Below the pieces are notes generated by a model, which saw only the letters and a program-made list of their open reading frames with translations, ran no database searches and was not told where the DNA came from. Of a DNA stretch of 64,000 bases, positions 54,117-63,293 are shown one piece after another (positions within the stretch are counted from its first letter, which is position 1; each line of letters begins with the position of its first letter). The translations under genes and the position numbers were made by a program. The DNA comes from Georgenia wutianyii. Lineage in GTDB: Bacteria > Actinomycetota > Actinomycetes > Actinomycetales > Actinomycetaceae. The stretch is from the NCBI RefSeq assembly GCF_006349365.1, contig NZ_CP040899.1, positions 2,170,001 through 2,234,000 on the forward strand, in the 5' to 3' direction.

Positions 54117-56470
54117 TGAAGTTCACCGACGGGTTCTGGCACAACCGGCCAGGCGTCGATGCGCAGTACGCTGCCGAGGCCTACGACGTCACCGCCCACC
54201 ACTCCCCCGACGGCGACGAGCTCGTCGTCCACGCCCCCACCAAGGTCATCACCGGCCGCGGCGACACGCTCAACCGGGCGCTGCTCACCGTGACGCTCTC
54301 CAGCCCCCTCGAGGGCGTGGTGCGCGTCCGGGTCGAGCACCACAAGGGAGCGCTCGACCGGCACGGCTTCGACCTCGTCGGGGCGCAGACCGGCCACGGC
54401 CGGGCGGAGGTTGACGACGACGGCGGCGTGCTCGACGCCGGCCCGCTCCAGGCGCGCATCCGCCGCGGTGCGCCGTGGGACCTCAGCTTCGCGGACGCGG
54501 AGCGGGTGCTCACCCGCTCCGGCCACAAGTCCGTGGGGTACGTCCGGCTCGCCGAGGGCGCGCCGGTGCCCGCCGAGCCGACCGGCGTCGCCGGCGTGAC
54601 GACGACCGGCCTGGCCCCGGCGTCGACGTACGTGCACACCCAGCTCTCCCTCGACGTCGGCGAGCTCGTCTACGGGCTCGGCGAGCGGTTCGGGCCGTTC
54701 GTCAAGAACGGGCAGACGGTGGACGTGTGGAACGCCGACGGCGGCACGTCCTCCGAGCTCGCCTACAAGAACGTGCCGTTCTACCTCACCAACCGCGGCT
54801 ACGGCGTGCTCGTCAACCACCCCGAGCACGTGTCCTTCGAGGTGGGCAGCGAGGCCGTCGAGCAGGTCCAGTTCTCCGTGCCCGGTGAGCACCTGGAGTA
54901 CCTCGTCATCTACGGGCCCACGCCCGCTGAGGTGCTCGAGCGCTACACCCGGCTCACCGGGCGCCCGGCCCAGGTGCCGGCGTGGTCCTACGGGCTGTGG
55001 CTCTCGACGTCGTTCACCACCGACTACGACGAGGCCACCGTCAACCACTTCATCGACGGGATGGCGCAGCGCGAGATCCCGCTCAGCGTCTTCCACTTCG
55101 ACTGCTTCTGGATGCGCGAGTTCGACTGGACGAGCTTCGAGTGGGACGCGCGCACCTTCCCCGACCCCGAGGGCATGCTCGCCCGCCTCCACGAGCGCGG
55201 GCTGCGCACCAGCGCCTGGGTCAACCCCTACATCGCCCAGCGGACCCGCACCTTCGACGAGGCGGCCGCGGCCGGCTACCTCGTCAAGCGGCCCGACGGC
55301 AGCATCTGGCAGTGGGACATGTGGCAGGCCGGCATGGGCCTGGTCGACTTCACCAACCCGGCGGCCACCGCCTGGTTCCAGGAGAAGATCCGCACCCTCC
55401 TGCGCCAGGGCATCGACGCGATCAAGACCGACTTCGGCGAGCGCATCCCCGTGGACGTCGTGTGGCACGACGGCTCGGACCCCTACCTCATGCACAACTG
55501 GTACACCCAGCTGTACAACGAGGCCGTCTTCTCCGTCATCGAGGAGGAGCGCGGACACGGCCAGGCCGTGCTCTTCGCCCGATCCGCCACCACCGGCGGG
55601 CAGCGGATGCCGGTGCACTGGGGCGGGGACAACTCCTCCTCCTTCCCGTCGATGGCCGAGTCGCTGCGCGGCGGGCTGTCGATGTCGATGTCCGGCTTCG
55701 GGTTCTGGAGCCACGACATCGGCGGCTTCGAGGGCAGCCCCGACCCGGCCGTGTTCAAGCGGTGGGTGGCCTTCGGCCTGCTCTCCTCCCACTCGCGGCT
55801 GCACGGTTCCCAGAGCTACCGGGTGCCGTGGCTTTTCGACACCGGTGAGGAGGAGCCGGGCCAGAGCGCCGTCGAGGTCACCCGTCGCTTCGCCCGGCTC
55901 AAGGCCGAGCTCATGCCCTACCTCTACGAGGCGGGCCGCGCGGCTCACGAGCGCGGTCTGCCGGTCATGCGCCCGATGCAGCTCGCCTTCCCCGGCGACC
56001 CTGCGTGCGACCACCTCGACCGGCAGTACCTCCTCGGCCCGGACCTGCTCGTCGCGCCGGTCTTCTCCGCCGAGGGCGACGTCGAGTACTACCTGCCCGC
56101 GGGCCGGTGGACCAACCTCCTCACCGGCGAGGTGGCCGACGGCGCCACCTGGCGGCGCGAGGTCCACGACTTCTCCTCCGTGCCCCTGTGGGTGCGCGAG
56201 GGGGCCGTGCTCGTCACCACGCCGGGCGCGACCGACACCGAGCGGAACTACACCGCCGACGCGCTCGTCACCGTCTACCCCGGTGAGGAGGACCGCGAGG
56301 TGCGCGTGACCAACCCGCTGGACGGGACCGAGGTGCGCTTCGCCGTCGTGCACGGTGAGGACGGCGTGAGCGTGACCGCCACCCCGGCCACGGCCTTCCG
56401 GGCCCGGCTCGCCGGCGGCGAGGCCGTGCCCGCCACCGACGGCACCGTCCGACTGGAGGTGGCCCGATGA
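54116..56470 (+). CDS. GH31 alpha-xylosidase
   Basis: Protein of 784 residues, the size of E. coli YicI. N-terminal beta-sandwich (about 1-270), then the catalytic barrel: HFDCFWM at 327-333 carries the Cys-Phe pair that sets YicI apart as an alpha-xylosidase, the nucleophile is Asp439 in KTDFGE, and the acid/base Asp505 in HWGGDNSSS. No signal peptide, so it acts in the cytoplasm on imported oligosaccharides, removing alpha-1,6-xylose from xyloglucan fragments such as isoprimeverose. It overlaps the permease gene by one base and the GH1 gene by four. Confidence 0.93.
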   Translation: MKFTDGFWHNRPGVDAQYAAEAYDVTAHHSPDGDELVVHAPTKVITGRGDTLNRALLTVTLSSPLEGVVRVRVEHHKGALDRHGFDLVGAQTGHGRAEVDDDGGVLDAGPLQARIRRGAPWDLSFADAERVLTRSGHKSVGYVRLAEGAPVPAEPTGVAGVTTTGLAPASTYVHTQLSLDVGELVYGLGERFGPFVKNGQTVDVWNADGGTSSELAYKNVPFYLTNRGYGVLVNHPEHVSFEVGSEAVEQVQFSVPGEHLEYLVIYGPTPAEVLERYTRLTGRPAQVPAWSYGLWLSTSFTTDYDEATVNHFIDGMAQREIPLSVFHFDCFWMREFDWTSFEWDARTFPDPEGMLARLHERGLRTSAWVNPYIAQRTRTFDEAAAAGYLVKRPDGSIWQWDMWQAGMGLVDFTNPAATAWFQEKIRTLLRQGIDAIKTDFGERIPVDVVWHDGSDPYLMHNWYTQLYNEAVFSVIEEERGHGQAVLFARSATTGGQRMPVHWGGDNSSSFPSMAESLRGGLSMSMSGFGFWSHDIGGFEGSPDPAVFKRWVAFGLLSSHSRLHGSQSYRVPWLFDTGEEEPGQSAVEVTRRFARLKAELMPYLYEAGRAAHERGLPVMRPMQLAFPGDPACDHLDRQYLLGPDLLVAPVFSAEGDVEYYLPAGRWTNLLTGEVADGATWRREVHDFSSVPLWVREGAVLVTTPGATDTERNYTADALVTVYPGEEDREVRVTNPLDGTEVRFAVVHGEDGVSVTATPATAFRARLAGGEAVPATDGTVRLEVAR

Positions 56471-57864
56471 CCCGCGCGCTGCCCGAGGGGTTCGTCCTCG
56501 GCTCGGCCACGGCGTCCTACCAGGTGGAGGGCGCGGCCCGGGAGGACGGGCGCGGCCCGAGCATCTGGGACACCTTCAGCCACACCCCCGGCCGGGTGTG
56601 GAACGGGGACACCGGGGACGTCGCCTGCGACCACTACCACCGCTTCGACCAGGACCTCGACCTCATGGCCGAGCTCGGGCTGCAGGCCTACCGGTTCTCC
56701 GTGGCGTGGCCACGGATCCAGCCGACCGGGCGCGGTGAGGCCAACACCGCCGGGCTCGACTTCTACGACCGGCTGGTCGACGGCCTGCTCGAGCGCGGCA
56801 TCCGCCCGGTGGCCACGCTCTACCACTGGGACCTGCCGCAGGCCCTGGAGGACAACGGCGGCTGGCCGGCGCGCGACACCGCCTCCGCGTTCGCGGACTA
56901 CGCCGCGATCATGGGCAAGCGGCTCGGGGACCGGGTGTCCACCTGGACCACCCTCAACGAGCCGTGGTGCAGCGCCTACCTGGGCTACGCCTCCGGGGCG
57001 CACGCGCCCGGCCGCACCGAGCACGCGGCTGCCCTGGCCGCCGTCCACCACCTCAACCTCGGCCACGGCCTGGCACTGCAGGCGCTGCGCAGCGAGGTGT
57101 CCGGGGACCCGGACTACTCGGTGACGCTGAACTTCCACGTCCTGCGGGGCGAGGACGACGCCGTGCGCCAGATCGACGGCCTCGCCAACCGGGTGTTCCT
57201 CCAGCCGATGCTCGAGGGCGGGTACCCGACCGACGTCATCGAGGACACCGCCTCGGTGACCGACTGGGCCTTCGTGCGCGACGGGGACGCCGAGGCGATC
57301 CACCAGCCGATCGACGTGCTCGGCGTCAACTACTACTCCACCACCGCCGTGCGGCTGTGGGACGGTCGCTCCGAGCGCCTCACGGCCGACGGGCACAAGG
57401 GGGCGGCTGCCTCCCCGTGGCCGGGCGCCGAACGGGTGGAGTTCCCGCCGCAGCCCGGCCCCTACACGGAGATGGGCTGGAACATCGAGCCTGCCGGCCT
57501 CACCGAGCTGCTCCTGGACCTGCACCGGAGGTACCCGGACCTGCCGCTCATGATCACCGAGAACGGTGCGGCGTTCGCCGACGAGGTGGTGCCCGACGCC
57601 TCGCAGCCGGGCGGGCTGGCGGTGCACGACGAGAAGCGGGTGGCCTACGTCCGCGACCACGTCGGGGCGGTGCTCGACGCCGTCGACGCGGGCGCGGACG
57701 TGCGCGGGTACTTCGTGTGGTCCCTGCTCGACAACTTCGAGTGGGGCTACGGGTACTCCAAGCGGTTCGGGATCGTCCGGGTGGACTACGAGACGCTCGA
57801 GCGGATCCCCAAGGACAGCGCCCTGTGGTTCGCCGACCTCGGCAGGACCCGCCGCCTGGACTGA
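56467..57864 (+). CDS. GH1 beta-glucosidase
   Basis: Protein of 465 residues from ATG 56467, overlapping the GH31 stop (ATGA). GH1 features: N-terminal [29 protein letters not shown], acid/base Glu165 in TLNEPW, nucleophile Glu365 in MITENG, and [23 protein letters not shown] near the end. Cytoplasmic. It should cut the glucan backbone of oligosaccharides after the alpha-xylosidase has removed the xylose branches, giving free glucose. Last gene of the LacI-controlled operon. Confidence 0.94.
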   Translation: MTRALPEGFVLGSATASYQVEGAAREDGRGPSIWDTFSHTPGRVWNGDTGDVACDHYHRFDQDLDLMAELGLQAYRFSVAWPRIQPTGRGEANTAGLDFYDRLVDGLLERGIRPVATLYHWDLPQALEDNGGWPARDTASAFADYAAIMGKRLGDRVSTWTTLNEPWCSAYLGYASGAHAPGRTEHAAALAAVHHLNLGHGLALQALRSEVSGDPDYSVTLNFHVLRGEDDAVRQIDGLANRVFLQPMLEGGYPTDVIEDTASVTDWAFVRDGDAEAIHQPIDVLGVNYYSTTAVRLWDGRSERLTADGHKGAAASPWPGAERVEFPPQPGPYTEMGWNIEPAGLTELLLDLHRRYPDLPLMITENGAAFADEVVPDASQPGGLAVHDEKRVAYVRDHVGAVLDAVDAGADVRGYFVWSLLDNFEWGYGYSKRFGIVRVDYETLERIPKDSALWFADLGRTRRLD

Positions 57865-57914
57865 CGCGCAGGATCCCGCTGTCGGCGGGGAGGGGGTGGC
57901 CTCCCCTCCTCCCC

Positions 57915-58105
57915 GCCGACAGCCGACTTCCGCGCGACAGCCGACTTCCGCGCGAGAGCCGACTTCCGCGCGAGAGCCGACTTCCGCGCGAGAGCGGACT
58001 TGCGCGCGAGAGCGGAGTTGCGCGCGAGAGCGGACTTGCGCGCGAGAGCGGAGTTCTGTCCGGGCGTGAGCGGGGTTCCGCGTGAGAGCGGAGTTCTGTC
58101 CGGGC
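57915..58105. repeat. 18-bp repeat array 3 (about ten units)
   Basis: Direct units of GCGCGAGAGCCGACTTCC, starting with two GACAGCCGACTTCC forms and drifting to GAGAGCGGACTTGC, GAGAGCGGAGTTGC and finally GAGAGCGGAGTTCTGTCCG. No spacers separate them, so this is not a CRISPR array. It fills the gap between the converging GH1 and MurE-like genes. Confidence 0.9.
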
Positions 58106-58109
58106 GTCC

Positions 58110-59588
58110 TCAGTCCGCGCGGTGGCGCAGGGCCAGGGCGGCGTGGGCCTCGGCCATCTCGTCCCAGGCGATGGTCTCGGTGTCCCGCTCGAGCGTCTCC
58201 TCCGGACCCTTCCCCGCGAGCACGACGGTGTCCTGCGGACCCGCCTCGGTGACGGCGTGGCGGATCGCCTCGCGCCGGTCGCCGATGCTGCGGAAGTTGC
58301 TCCGTCCGGCCTCCCGCGCGCCGCGCTCCATCTCGTCCAGGATCTCCACCAGCGGCGTGTCGCGGTGGTCCTCCTCGGTGAAGACGGCGACGTCGGCCAG
58401 GCGGGTCGCGACCTCACCGAGGGGTGCCCGCTTGGAGGGGTCGCGCGGCCCGCCGGCGGAGCCGAGCACCACCCACAGCCGTCCGTCGGTGGTCACCCGC
58501 ACCGTCTCCAGGGCCTTCTCCAGGCTCGGCGGCGTGTGCGCGAAGTCGATGATGACGCGCGGGTCGTCCGCGCCGCGGTCGGCCATCTCCATCCGGCCGG
58601 CGACGCCCGGGAACGTCGCGAGGCCGGCGACCAGCTCCGCGAGCCCGACCCCGGTGGCGTGGACGCCCGCCATCGCGGCGAGCGCGTTGGCGACGTTGAA
58701 GCGACCGATCATCGGCAGCGTGGCCTGGACGGTGCCGTCCGGGCCGTGCACGGTGAAGCGCAGGTCGTCCGCGCCCTCGACGACGTCGGAGGCCCACCAG
58801 TCCGCCGGGCGGCCCTCGGCGCTGTAGGTGACGTGGCTCGCCGCCATCGGGATGAGCTGCTCGGTCCACGCGTCGTCGGCGTTGAGGACGGCGTGGCGGG
58901 CGCGCTGCACGAGCAGCGCCTTGTCGGCGAAGTACTGCTCCATCGTCCCGTGGAAGTCGAGGTGCTCCCCGGTGAGGTTGGTCCAGATGGCGACGTCGAA
59001 GTCGACGCCCCGCACCCGGTCCAGGGCCAGCGCGTGGCTCGAGGCCTCGACGACGGCGTGCGTCGCACCGGCGTCGACCATGTCGCGCAGGATCTGCTGC
59101 ACCTGCGGCGCCTCGGGGGTGGTGAAGTGGGCGGGCGGCTGGCGCAGCACGCCGTCGGGCAGCTCGTAGCCGACGGTCGACAGCAGGCCGGTGGGGCGGC
59201 CGGCGCTGCGCAGGAGGTGCCGCGCGAGAGACGACGTCGTCGTCTTGCCGTCGGTGCCGGTGACGCCGAGCACCGTGAGCCCGCGGCTCGGGTGCCCCGC
59301 GAGCGTCGCCGCGGCGTCGGCGAGGGCCGCCCGGGCGGAGGGGACGCGCAGGTACGGGACGGGGCAGGTGACGTCGTCGGGCAGGCCCTCGCCGAGGACG
59401 GCGACGGCGCCGCGCGCGACGGCGTCGGCGATGAACCGGTGCCCGTCGGCGCGCGCGCCGCGGACCGCGACGAACACGTCCCCGGGGCGCGCCCAGTCGG
59501 CCTGGTGCGTGGCGCCGCGCACCTCGATCTCCTCGGCCCCGGCAGGGGCAGCGAGGTCCAGCGCGGAAGCGAGGTCACCGAGTCTCAT
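58110..59588 (-). CDS. MurE-like Mur ligase paralogue
   Basis: Protein of 492 residues from ATG 59588. Mur ligase architecture: N-terminal UDP-binding domain (WARPGDVFVAVRGARADGHRFI), ATP site GVTGTDGKTTTSSLA, TTPEAPQVQQIL, EASSHALAL, and EHLDFHGTMEQYFADKALL with the carbamylated Lys. In MurE the third substrate is read by DNPR (diaminopimelate) or DNPx (lysine); here the matching place reads TEEDHRDTP, so the amino-acid specificity differs or is lost. It is not in a dcw cluster, so a housekeeping MurE is probably elsewhere. Role inferred: a specialised peptidoglycan or peptide ligase. Confidence 0.85.
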   Translation of the reverse strand: MRLGDLASALDLAAPAGAEEIEVRGATHQADWARPGDVFVAVRGARADGHRFIADAVARGAVAVLGEGLPDDVTCPVPYLRVPSARAALADAAATLAGHPSRGLTVLGVTGTDGKTTTSSLARHLLRSAGRPTGLLSTVGYELPDGVLRQPPAHFTTPEAPQVQQILRDMVDAGATHAVVEASSHALALDRVRGVDFDVAIWTNLTGEHLDFHGTMEQYFADKALLVQRARHAVLNADDAWTEQLIPMAASHVTYSAEGRPADWWASDVVEGADDLRFTVHGPDGTVQATLPMIGRFNVANALAAMAGVHATGVGLAELVAGLATFPGVAGRMEMADRGADDPRVIIDFAHTPPSLEKALETVRVTTDGRLWVVLGSAGGPRDPSKRAPLGEVATRLADVAVFTEEDHRDTPLVEILDEMERGAREAGRSNFRSIGDRREAIRHAVTEAGPQDTVVLAGKGPEETLERDTETIAWDEMAEAHAALALRHRAD

Positions 59589-59623
59589 GGGCACCAAGCC
59601 TAGGTCGCGCTGGGGCGGGCACG

Positions 59624-59663
59624 CACGAGGCCGACGACGCACGGGTGCGTCGTCGGCCTCGTG
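59624..59663. terminator. Perfect 18-bp terminator hairpin after carD
   Basis: CACGAGGCCGACGACGCA (59624-59641), loop CGGG, TGCGTCGTCGGCCTCGTG (59646-59663). It lies 9 bases downstream of the carD stop on the minus strand. Confidence 0.8.
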
Positions 59664-59671
59664 GCGGACGT

Positions 59672-60199
59672 TCAGCTCGCGGTGGCGAGCTCAAGCTCCG
59701 GCAGCTCGGGGCGCACGCCCTCGACGACGGCGGCCACGACGATGGCCTCGACGTCCTTGGCCGGCATGTCCAGGACGATGGACAGCTCGGCGACGAACGG
59801 AGCCATCGCGTCACGCAGGAGCTTGGTCTCACCGAAGGCGAGGCGCTTCTCCTCGTTCTGCCGGGTGAGGTCGCGGATGAGACCGGCGACCGTGCGCAGG
59901 TTGCCCGTGCGCAGCCGCTCGGCGTTGGCCTTGATCCGGCGTGCCCAGACCTTCTCGTAGTCCTCGCTCTCGTCGAGCAGGACCGAGACGACCTCCCGGA
60001 CGCCGGCCGCGTCGACGACGGAGCGGACACCGATCTCCTCCGCCTGGTCGACGGGGATCGAGACCTCGAGGTCGGCCTGCGGGACGGCGAGCCGGATATA
60101 GCTCCTGAGCTCACCTCTGATGGAACGAGTGAAAATCTTCTTGACCGTGGCGGGACCGTGATGCGGATGAACGACGACCTGACCGGCGGAGAAATTCAA
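59672..60199 (-). CDS. carD: CarD-family RNA polymerase-binding regulator
   Basis: Protein of 175 residues. CarD binds the RNA polymerase beta subunit through its N-terminal Tudor-like domain (AGQVVVHPHHGPATVKKIFTRSIRGE) and holds open promoter DNA with the C-terminal helical domain (RRIKANAERLRTGNLRTVAGLIRDLTRQNEEKRLAFGETKLLRDA). I chose TTG 60199, since GAAGGG lies 6 bases upstream and the family begins MxFxxGQ. It is a general stabiliser of transcription initiation, likely essential. It has a strong terminator after it and is transcribed alone. Confidence 0.93.
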   Translation of the reverse strand: MNFSAGQVVVHPHHGPATVKKIFTRSIRGELRSYIRLAVPQADLEVSIPVDQAEEIGVRSVVDAAGVREVVSVLLDESEDYEKVWARRIKANAERLRTGNLRTVAGLIRDLTRQNEEKRLAFGETKLLRDAMAPFVAELSIVLDMPAKDVEAIVVAAVVEGVRPELPELELATAS

Positions 60200-60485
60200 T
60201 GCGTACCCTTCGAAGAAAGTAACACCACGCTCGTCGTCGGCGGGGGCCGACGCCTGCCTCGATTCATCCGCTCCGCACGATTCCGGACCTTGCGGACCAT
60301 TCTCGAACGGGGCCGAGGACCCGGAGGAATTCGCAGTCCACATCCGGTGAACGCGCCCGACCTCCGCGAGCCAGCATTTACCATCATCCCACAGGAATCG
60401 CAAGAAATCTACACCAATGGAACACGTCACATTTCCGCGTGACCATCGACGATCTTCACCGGTGGACGTCACATAGGGTCGTCCC
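60200..60485. promoter_or_regulatory. AT-richer divergent promoter region of carD and the glycosylase gene
   Basis: 286 bases between carD (minus) and the Mug-like gene (plus), with clearly more A and T than the surroundings. On the minus strand TAGATT and, further down, TTGCGA-17-TAAATG (about 60375-60405) are candidate promoter boxes for carD, leaving a long 5' leader. On the plus strand CATAGG lies 10 bases before GTG 60486, so that message may be almost leaderless. Confidence 0.45.
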
Positions 60486-61040
60486 GTGCCCGCCCACGGT
60501 CGCCCCACCCGCGATGAGCTCGCCGCCGCGGCGGACCGCACCCTGCCGACGCTCCTCGCCCCAGGGCTGCGCGTGCTGTTCTGCGGGATCAACCCGGGGC
60601 TGTACTCGGCCTGGACCGGCCACCACTTCGCCCGGCCGGGGAACCGGTTCTGGCCGGCGCTGCACCGCTCGGGCTTCACCCCGCGGCAGCTCGCGCCCGC
60701 CGAGCAGGAGGAGCTGCTCGCCCTGGGACTGGGGCTGACGAACGTCGTGGAGCGCGCCTCGGCGACCGCGGCCGAGCTCTCCGCCGAGGAGCTGCACGCC
60801 GGGGGACGGCGGCTGGTCGACGACGTCGTGACCTATGAGCCGCAGTGGCTCGCCGTCCTCGGGGTGACCGCCTACCGCACGGCCTTCGACCGGCCGCGTG
60901 CGACGTACGGGGAGCAGCCGGAGCGGCTGGGGCGGACGCGGGTGTGGGTGCTGCCCAACCCGAGCGGGCTCAACGCCCACGTCACTCCGCCCCAGCTCGC
61001 CGCGGCCTTCGGCGAGCTGCGGCTCGCCGTCGAGGGCTGA
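60486..61040 (+). CDS. mug: Mismatch-specific uracil/thymine DNA glycosylase (Mug/TDG family)
   Basis: Protein of 184 residues from GTG 60486. The active-site motif GINPG (with the Asn that positions water) is in LRVLFCGINPGLYSAWTGHHFARPGNRFW, and the second motif NPSGLNAH is near the C-terminus; both define the Mug/TDG family. It removes uracil or thymine from G:U and G:T mismatches made by deamination, a risk in a high-GC genome. Stands alone. Confidence 0.92.
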   Translation: MPAHGRPTRDELAAAADRTLPTLLAPGLRVLFCGINPGLYSAWTGHHFARPGNRFWPALHRSGFTPRQLAPAEQEELLALGLGLTNVVERASATAAELSAEELHAGGRRLVDDVVTYEPQWLAVLGVTAYRTAFDRPRATYGEQPERLGRTRVWVLPNPSGLNAHVTPPQLAAAFGELRLAVEG

Positions 61041-61043
61041 GTC

Positions 61044-61241
61044 TCAGCCCGACTTGCGCCGGAAGGTGCGCTTGCCGCCACCGTTGACCTGGCTGCCGTG
61101 CACGGAGCCGTCGTTGGGGCGGGACTGGTTGGCGACGTGCTCCCGAGCCTTCTTGCGCTCGAGCGACTCGCGCATCTTGTCCTTCGCCGTCACTGCGGCG
61201 TCCTTGGCCGCCTCCGGCGCGCTGGGCGTGGTCTCGTCCAT
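61044..61241 (-). CDS. DUF5302-family small basic protein
   Basis: Protein of 65 residues from ATG 61241, with GGAGG upstream. Acidic start (MDETTPSAPEAAKDAAV), helical KDKMRESLERKKAREHVANQ and basic tail GGGKRTFRRKSG match the DUF5302 family that is common in actinobacteria. Function unknown; the tail suggests contact with RNA, DNA or ribosomes. Confidence 0.82.
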   Translation of the reverse strand: MDETTPSAPEAAKDAAVTAKDKMRESLERKKAREHVANQSRPNDGSVHGSQVNGGGKRTFRRKSG

Positions 61242-61304
61242 TGCGGGACCTCCTTCGTTGTCGATAGCGCCAGCCTGCCCGGTGCGGGGCCCTGGGGCCA
61301 ACCT

Positions 61305-62366
61305 TTACTCCCCCGCGAGGCCGGCGAGACGCCCGCGCGCCTCCTCCACCGCGCGCAGGGCAGTGGCCTCGCGGTCCTCGGCGTCCTCCCGCTCCTCCTG
61401 GGCTGCGGCGCGCTCCTCGTCCAGCTCCTCGAGCTCCTCCTCGACGTTCTCGAGCTCCCGGCGCAGCTCCTCGGCGCGCGTCGCGACCTGGAGCACGCGC
61501 GCCTCGACCCGCGCGAGCTCCTCCTGCGCCTCCTCGCGGTCCGCCCGCGCCTGCTCCGCGACGCGCTCCCGGGCGCGCAGGTCCCGCTCGGCGCGGCGGG
61601 TCTCGCGAGCGTCGTCGCGGGCCGAGCCCTCGTCGGCCTCGCGCTCCGGCGGCTCGACGACGGTCGGTCGCTGCTTCCCGCCCGTCGCTCTGGCCCTGGC
61701 TGCCCGCGCGCCTTGCGCACCGGTCCGGCGCCCTTGTCCTTCGTCGTCGCCGCGGGACGTCCTCGCGGTGGCCGCCCGACGGCGGGGCGGGGCTGCGGGC
61801 TGGTCGTCGGCGGCGTCGTCCTCGTCGATCGTGACGCCCTCGACGGGGACGGCGAGGGCGCCGTCGAGGGCGACGCCGCCGAGGTCGCCGGGTGCGAGCG
61901 TGCGCACGAGGAGCAGGCTGCGGACGGCGCGCTCGGCCGCCGGCTCGATGACGACGGCCTGCCAGGTGAGCTCGACCTGCTCCTGCGCGGCCGCCGAGAG
62001 CGGAACGCCGCGCTCCTCGGCCAGGCGCGCTGCGGTGCGGGTGAGCGCCGCGGCGAGCTGACGGCGGCGCTTGCCGAGCGCGCGCAGCTCGAGGGGGTTC
62101 GCCGAGGCCTGGGCCACCCGTAGCTCGGCGCCGAGCTCACCGAGGGTGTCGAGGTCGTCGGGCTCCTCCCGGGCGACGAGACCCACCGCCCAGGCGGGGA
62201 CCGACGGCTTGGGCAGCACCTTGACGCGGGTCGCGAGGGCGCGCTCGCCCGCGCGTCGTACCTCGGCGGCGCGTGAGTTGCGGGCGGTGACGAACTCCGC
62301 CGGGAGCAGCGCGTAGAGGTCGCGCGCGATGCCGGCGAGGGCTGCGTCGTCGTCCGTGTCTGCCAC
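61305..62366 (-). CDS. Hypothetical protein with long coiled coil
   Basis: Protein of 353 residues. The N-terminal 190 residues are helical (LYALLPAEFVTARNSRAAEVRRAG, VPAWAVGLVAREEPDDLDTLGELGAELRVAQ); a basic, disordered linker follows (about 190-250); and the C-terminal 100 residues are a charged heptad-like coiled coil rich in Arg and Glu (EELRRELENVEEELEELDEERAAAQEE). No signal or membrane segment. Conserved among actinobacteria in my recollection, but I cannot name a function. Confidence 0.75.
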   Translation of the reverse strand: MADTDDDAALAGIARDLYALLPAEFVTARNSRAAEVRRAGERALATRVKVLPKPSVPAWAVGLVAREEPDDLDTLGELGAELRVAQASANPLELRALGKRRRQLAAALTRTAARLAEERGVPLSAAAQEQVELTWQAVVIEPAAERAVRSLLLVRTLAPGDLGGVALDGALAVPVEGVTIDEDDAADDQPAAPPRRRAATARTSRGDDEGQGRRTGAQGARAARARATGGKQRPTVVEPPEREADEGSARDDARETRRAERDLRARERVAEQARADREEAQEELARVEARVLQVATRAEELRRELENVEEELEELDEERAAAQEEREDAEDREATALRAVEEARGRLAGLAGE

Positions 62367-62476
62367 GCCGGTAGCGTGGCAGGAACCCGCGGACGTGGCT
62401 CGCCGACGACGCGGATCGCCGACGAAACGCCGCCGTTCTCGCCCGGCGCGGAGGTGACTGCCCTAGCCTCTCGACG

Positions 62477-63079
62477 ATGGCGCCGTCGTCGTACTGGAAC
62501 CACAACACCGCCTTCCACGGCGAGCTCGTGGCCGCTGCCCGGCGCCGGGGCGGCCGGGTGCTCGACGTCGGGTGCGGCGAGGGGCTCCTCCTCGAGCGGC
62601 TCGCCCCCGTCGCGCGGGAGGCCGTGGGGATCGACCCGGACCCGGCAGCGGTGGCGCGGGCCCGGGCGCGTGTGGGCGGGGGCGCGCAGGTCCTGGCCTG
62701 CGGCCTGCTCGACGACGACGCGCGCACGCTCGGGCTCTTCGACACCGTGTGCTGCGTCGCGACGCTGCACCACCTGCCGCTGCGCCCGGCGCTCCGGCGG
62801 CTCGCAGAGCTCGTGTCGCCGGGTGGTGAGCTGCGGGTGGTGGGGCTCGCGGCGACGCGGTCCGCGGCGGACTGGGCGCTGTCGGGAGCGCAGGTGCTCC
62901 CGGTGCGGCTGGTCGACGCGGTGCGGCGCGCCCAGGGGGAGGTCGGGGTTGCGGTGACCGACCCCGCGGAGTCGTTCGCCGAGGTGCGCGCTGCTGCCCG
63001 TGAGCTGCTCCCGGCCGCGCGGGCGCGCCGACGGTTCTACTACCGGTACACCCTCACCTGGGCGCGTCCGACGGCCTGA
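62477..63079 (+). CDS. SAM-dependent class I methyltransferase
   Basis: Protein of 200 residues. N-terminal YWNHNTAFHGELVAAA, then motif I VLDVGCGEGLLLERL, the acidic residue in GIDPDPAAVARAR, motif IV FDTVCCVATLHHLP and RLAELVSPGGELRVVGL. This is the Methyltransf_11/25 type for small molecules. The C-terminal part (AADWALSGAQVLPVRLVDAVRRAQ) has the form seen in membrane-associated relatives. Substrate unknown. Repeat array 4 begins just after the stop. Confidence 0.88.
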   Translation: MAPSSYWNHNTAFHGELVAAARRRGGRVLDVGCGEGLLLERLAPVAREAVGIDPDPAAVARARARVGGGAQVLACGLLDDDARTLGLFDTVCCVATLHHLPLRPALRRLAELVSPGGELRVVGLAATRSAADWALSGAQVLPVRLVDAVRRAQGEVGVAVTDPAESFAEVRAAARELLPAARARRRFYYRYTLTWARPTA

Positions 63080-63094
63080 GCCGTGGCCGCCCGC

Positions 63095-63213
63095 ACGCGC
63101 GGAAGTCGGCTCTCGCGCGGAAGTCGGCTCTCGCGCGGAAGTCGGCTCTCGCGCGGAAGTCCGCTGTCGCGCGGAAGTCGGCTCTCGCGCGGAAGTCGGC
63201 TGTCGCGGGGAGG
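63095..63213. repeat. 18-bp repeat array 4, reverse orientation
   Basis: About six units of GCGCGGAAGTCGGCTCTC, the reverse complement of the consensus in arrays 2 and 3, with CCGCTGTC and CGGCTGTC variants. It lies between the converging methyltransferase and gcvH genes. Confidence 0.9.
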
Positions 63214-63284
63214 GGGCTGGGGTGGGTGGGTGGGCGCGGGGGTGGGTGGGCGCGGGGGTGGGGGGCGCGGGGGTGGGTGGGGCG
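63207..63284 (+). repeat. G-rich tract with G-quadruplex potential
   Basis: The plus strand is almost only G with T and C, including three copies of a GGGCGCGGGGGTGGG-type unit and many runs of three or more G. It can form several G-quadruplexes. It lies directly after the repeat array and ends 10 bases before the gcvH stop. Confidence 0.8.
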
Positions 63285-63293
63285 ATCGCGGGG

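Noticed and set aside
57915..58105. Possible CRISPR array
   Set aside because: The 18-bp units follow each other with no spacers, units vary, and no cas genes are in the window.
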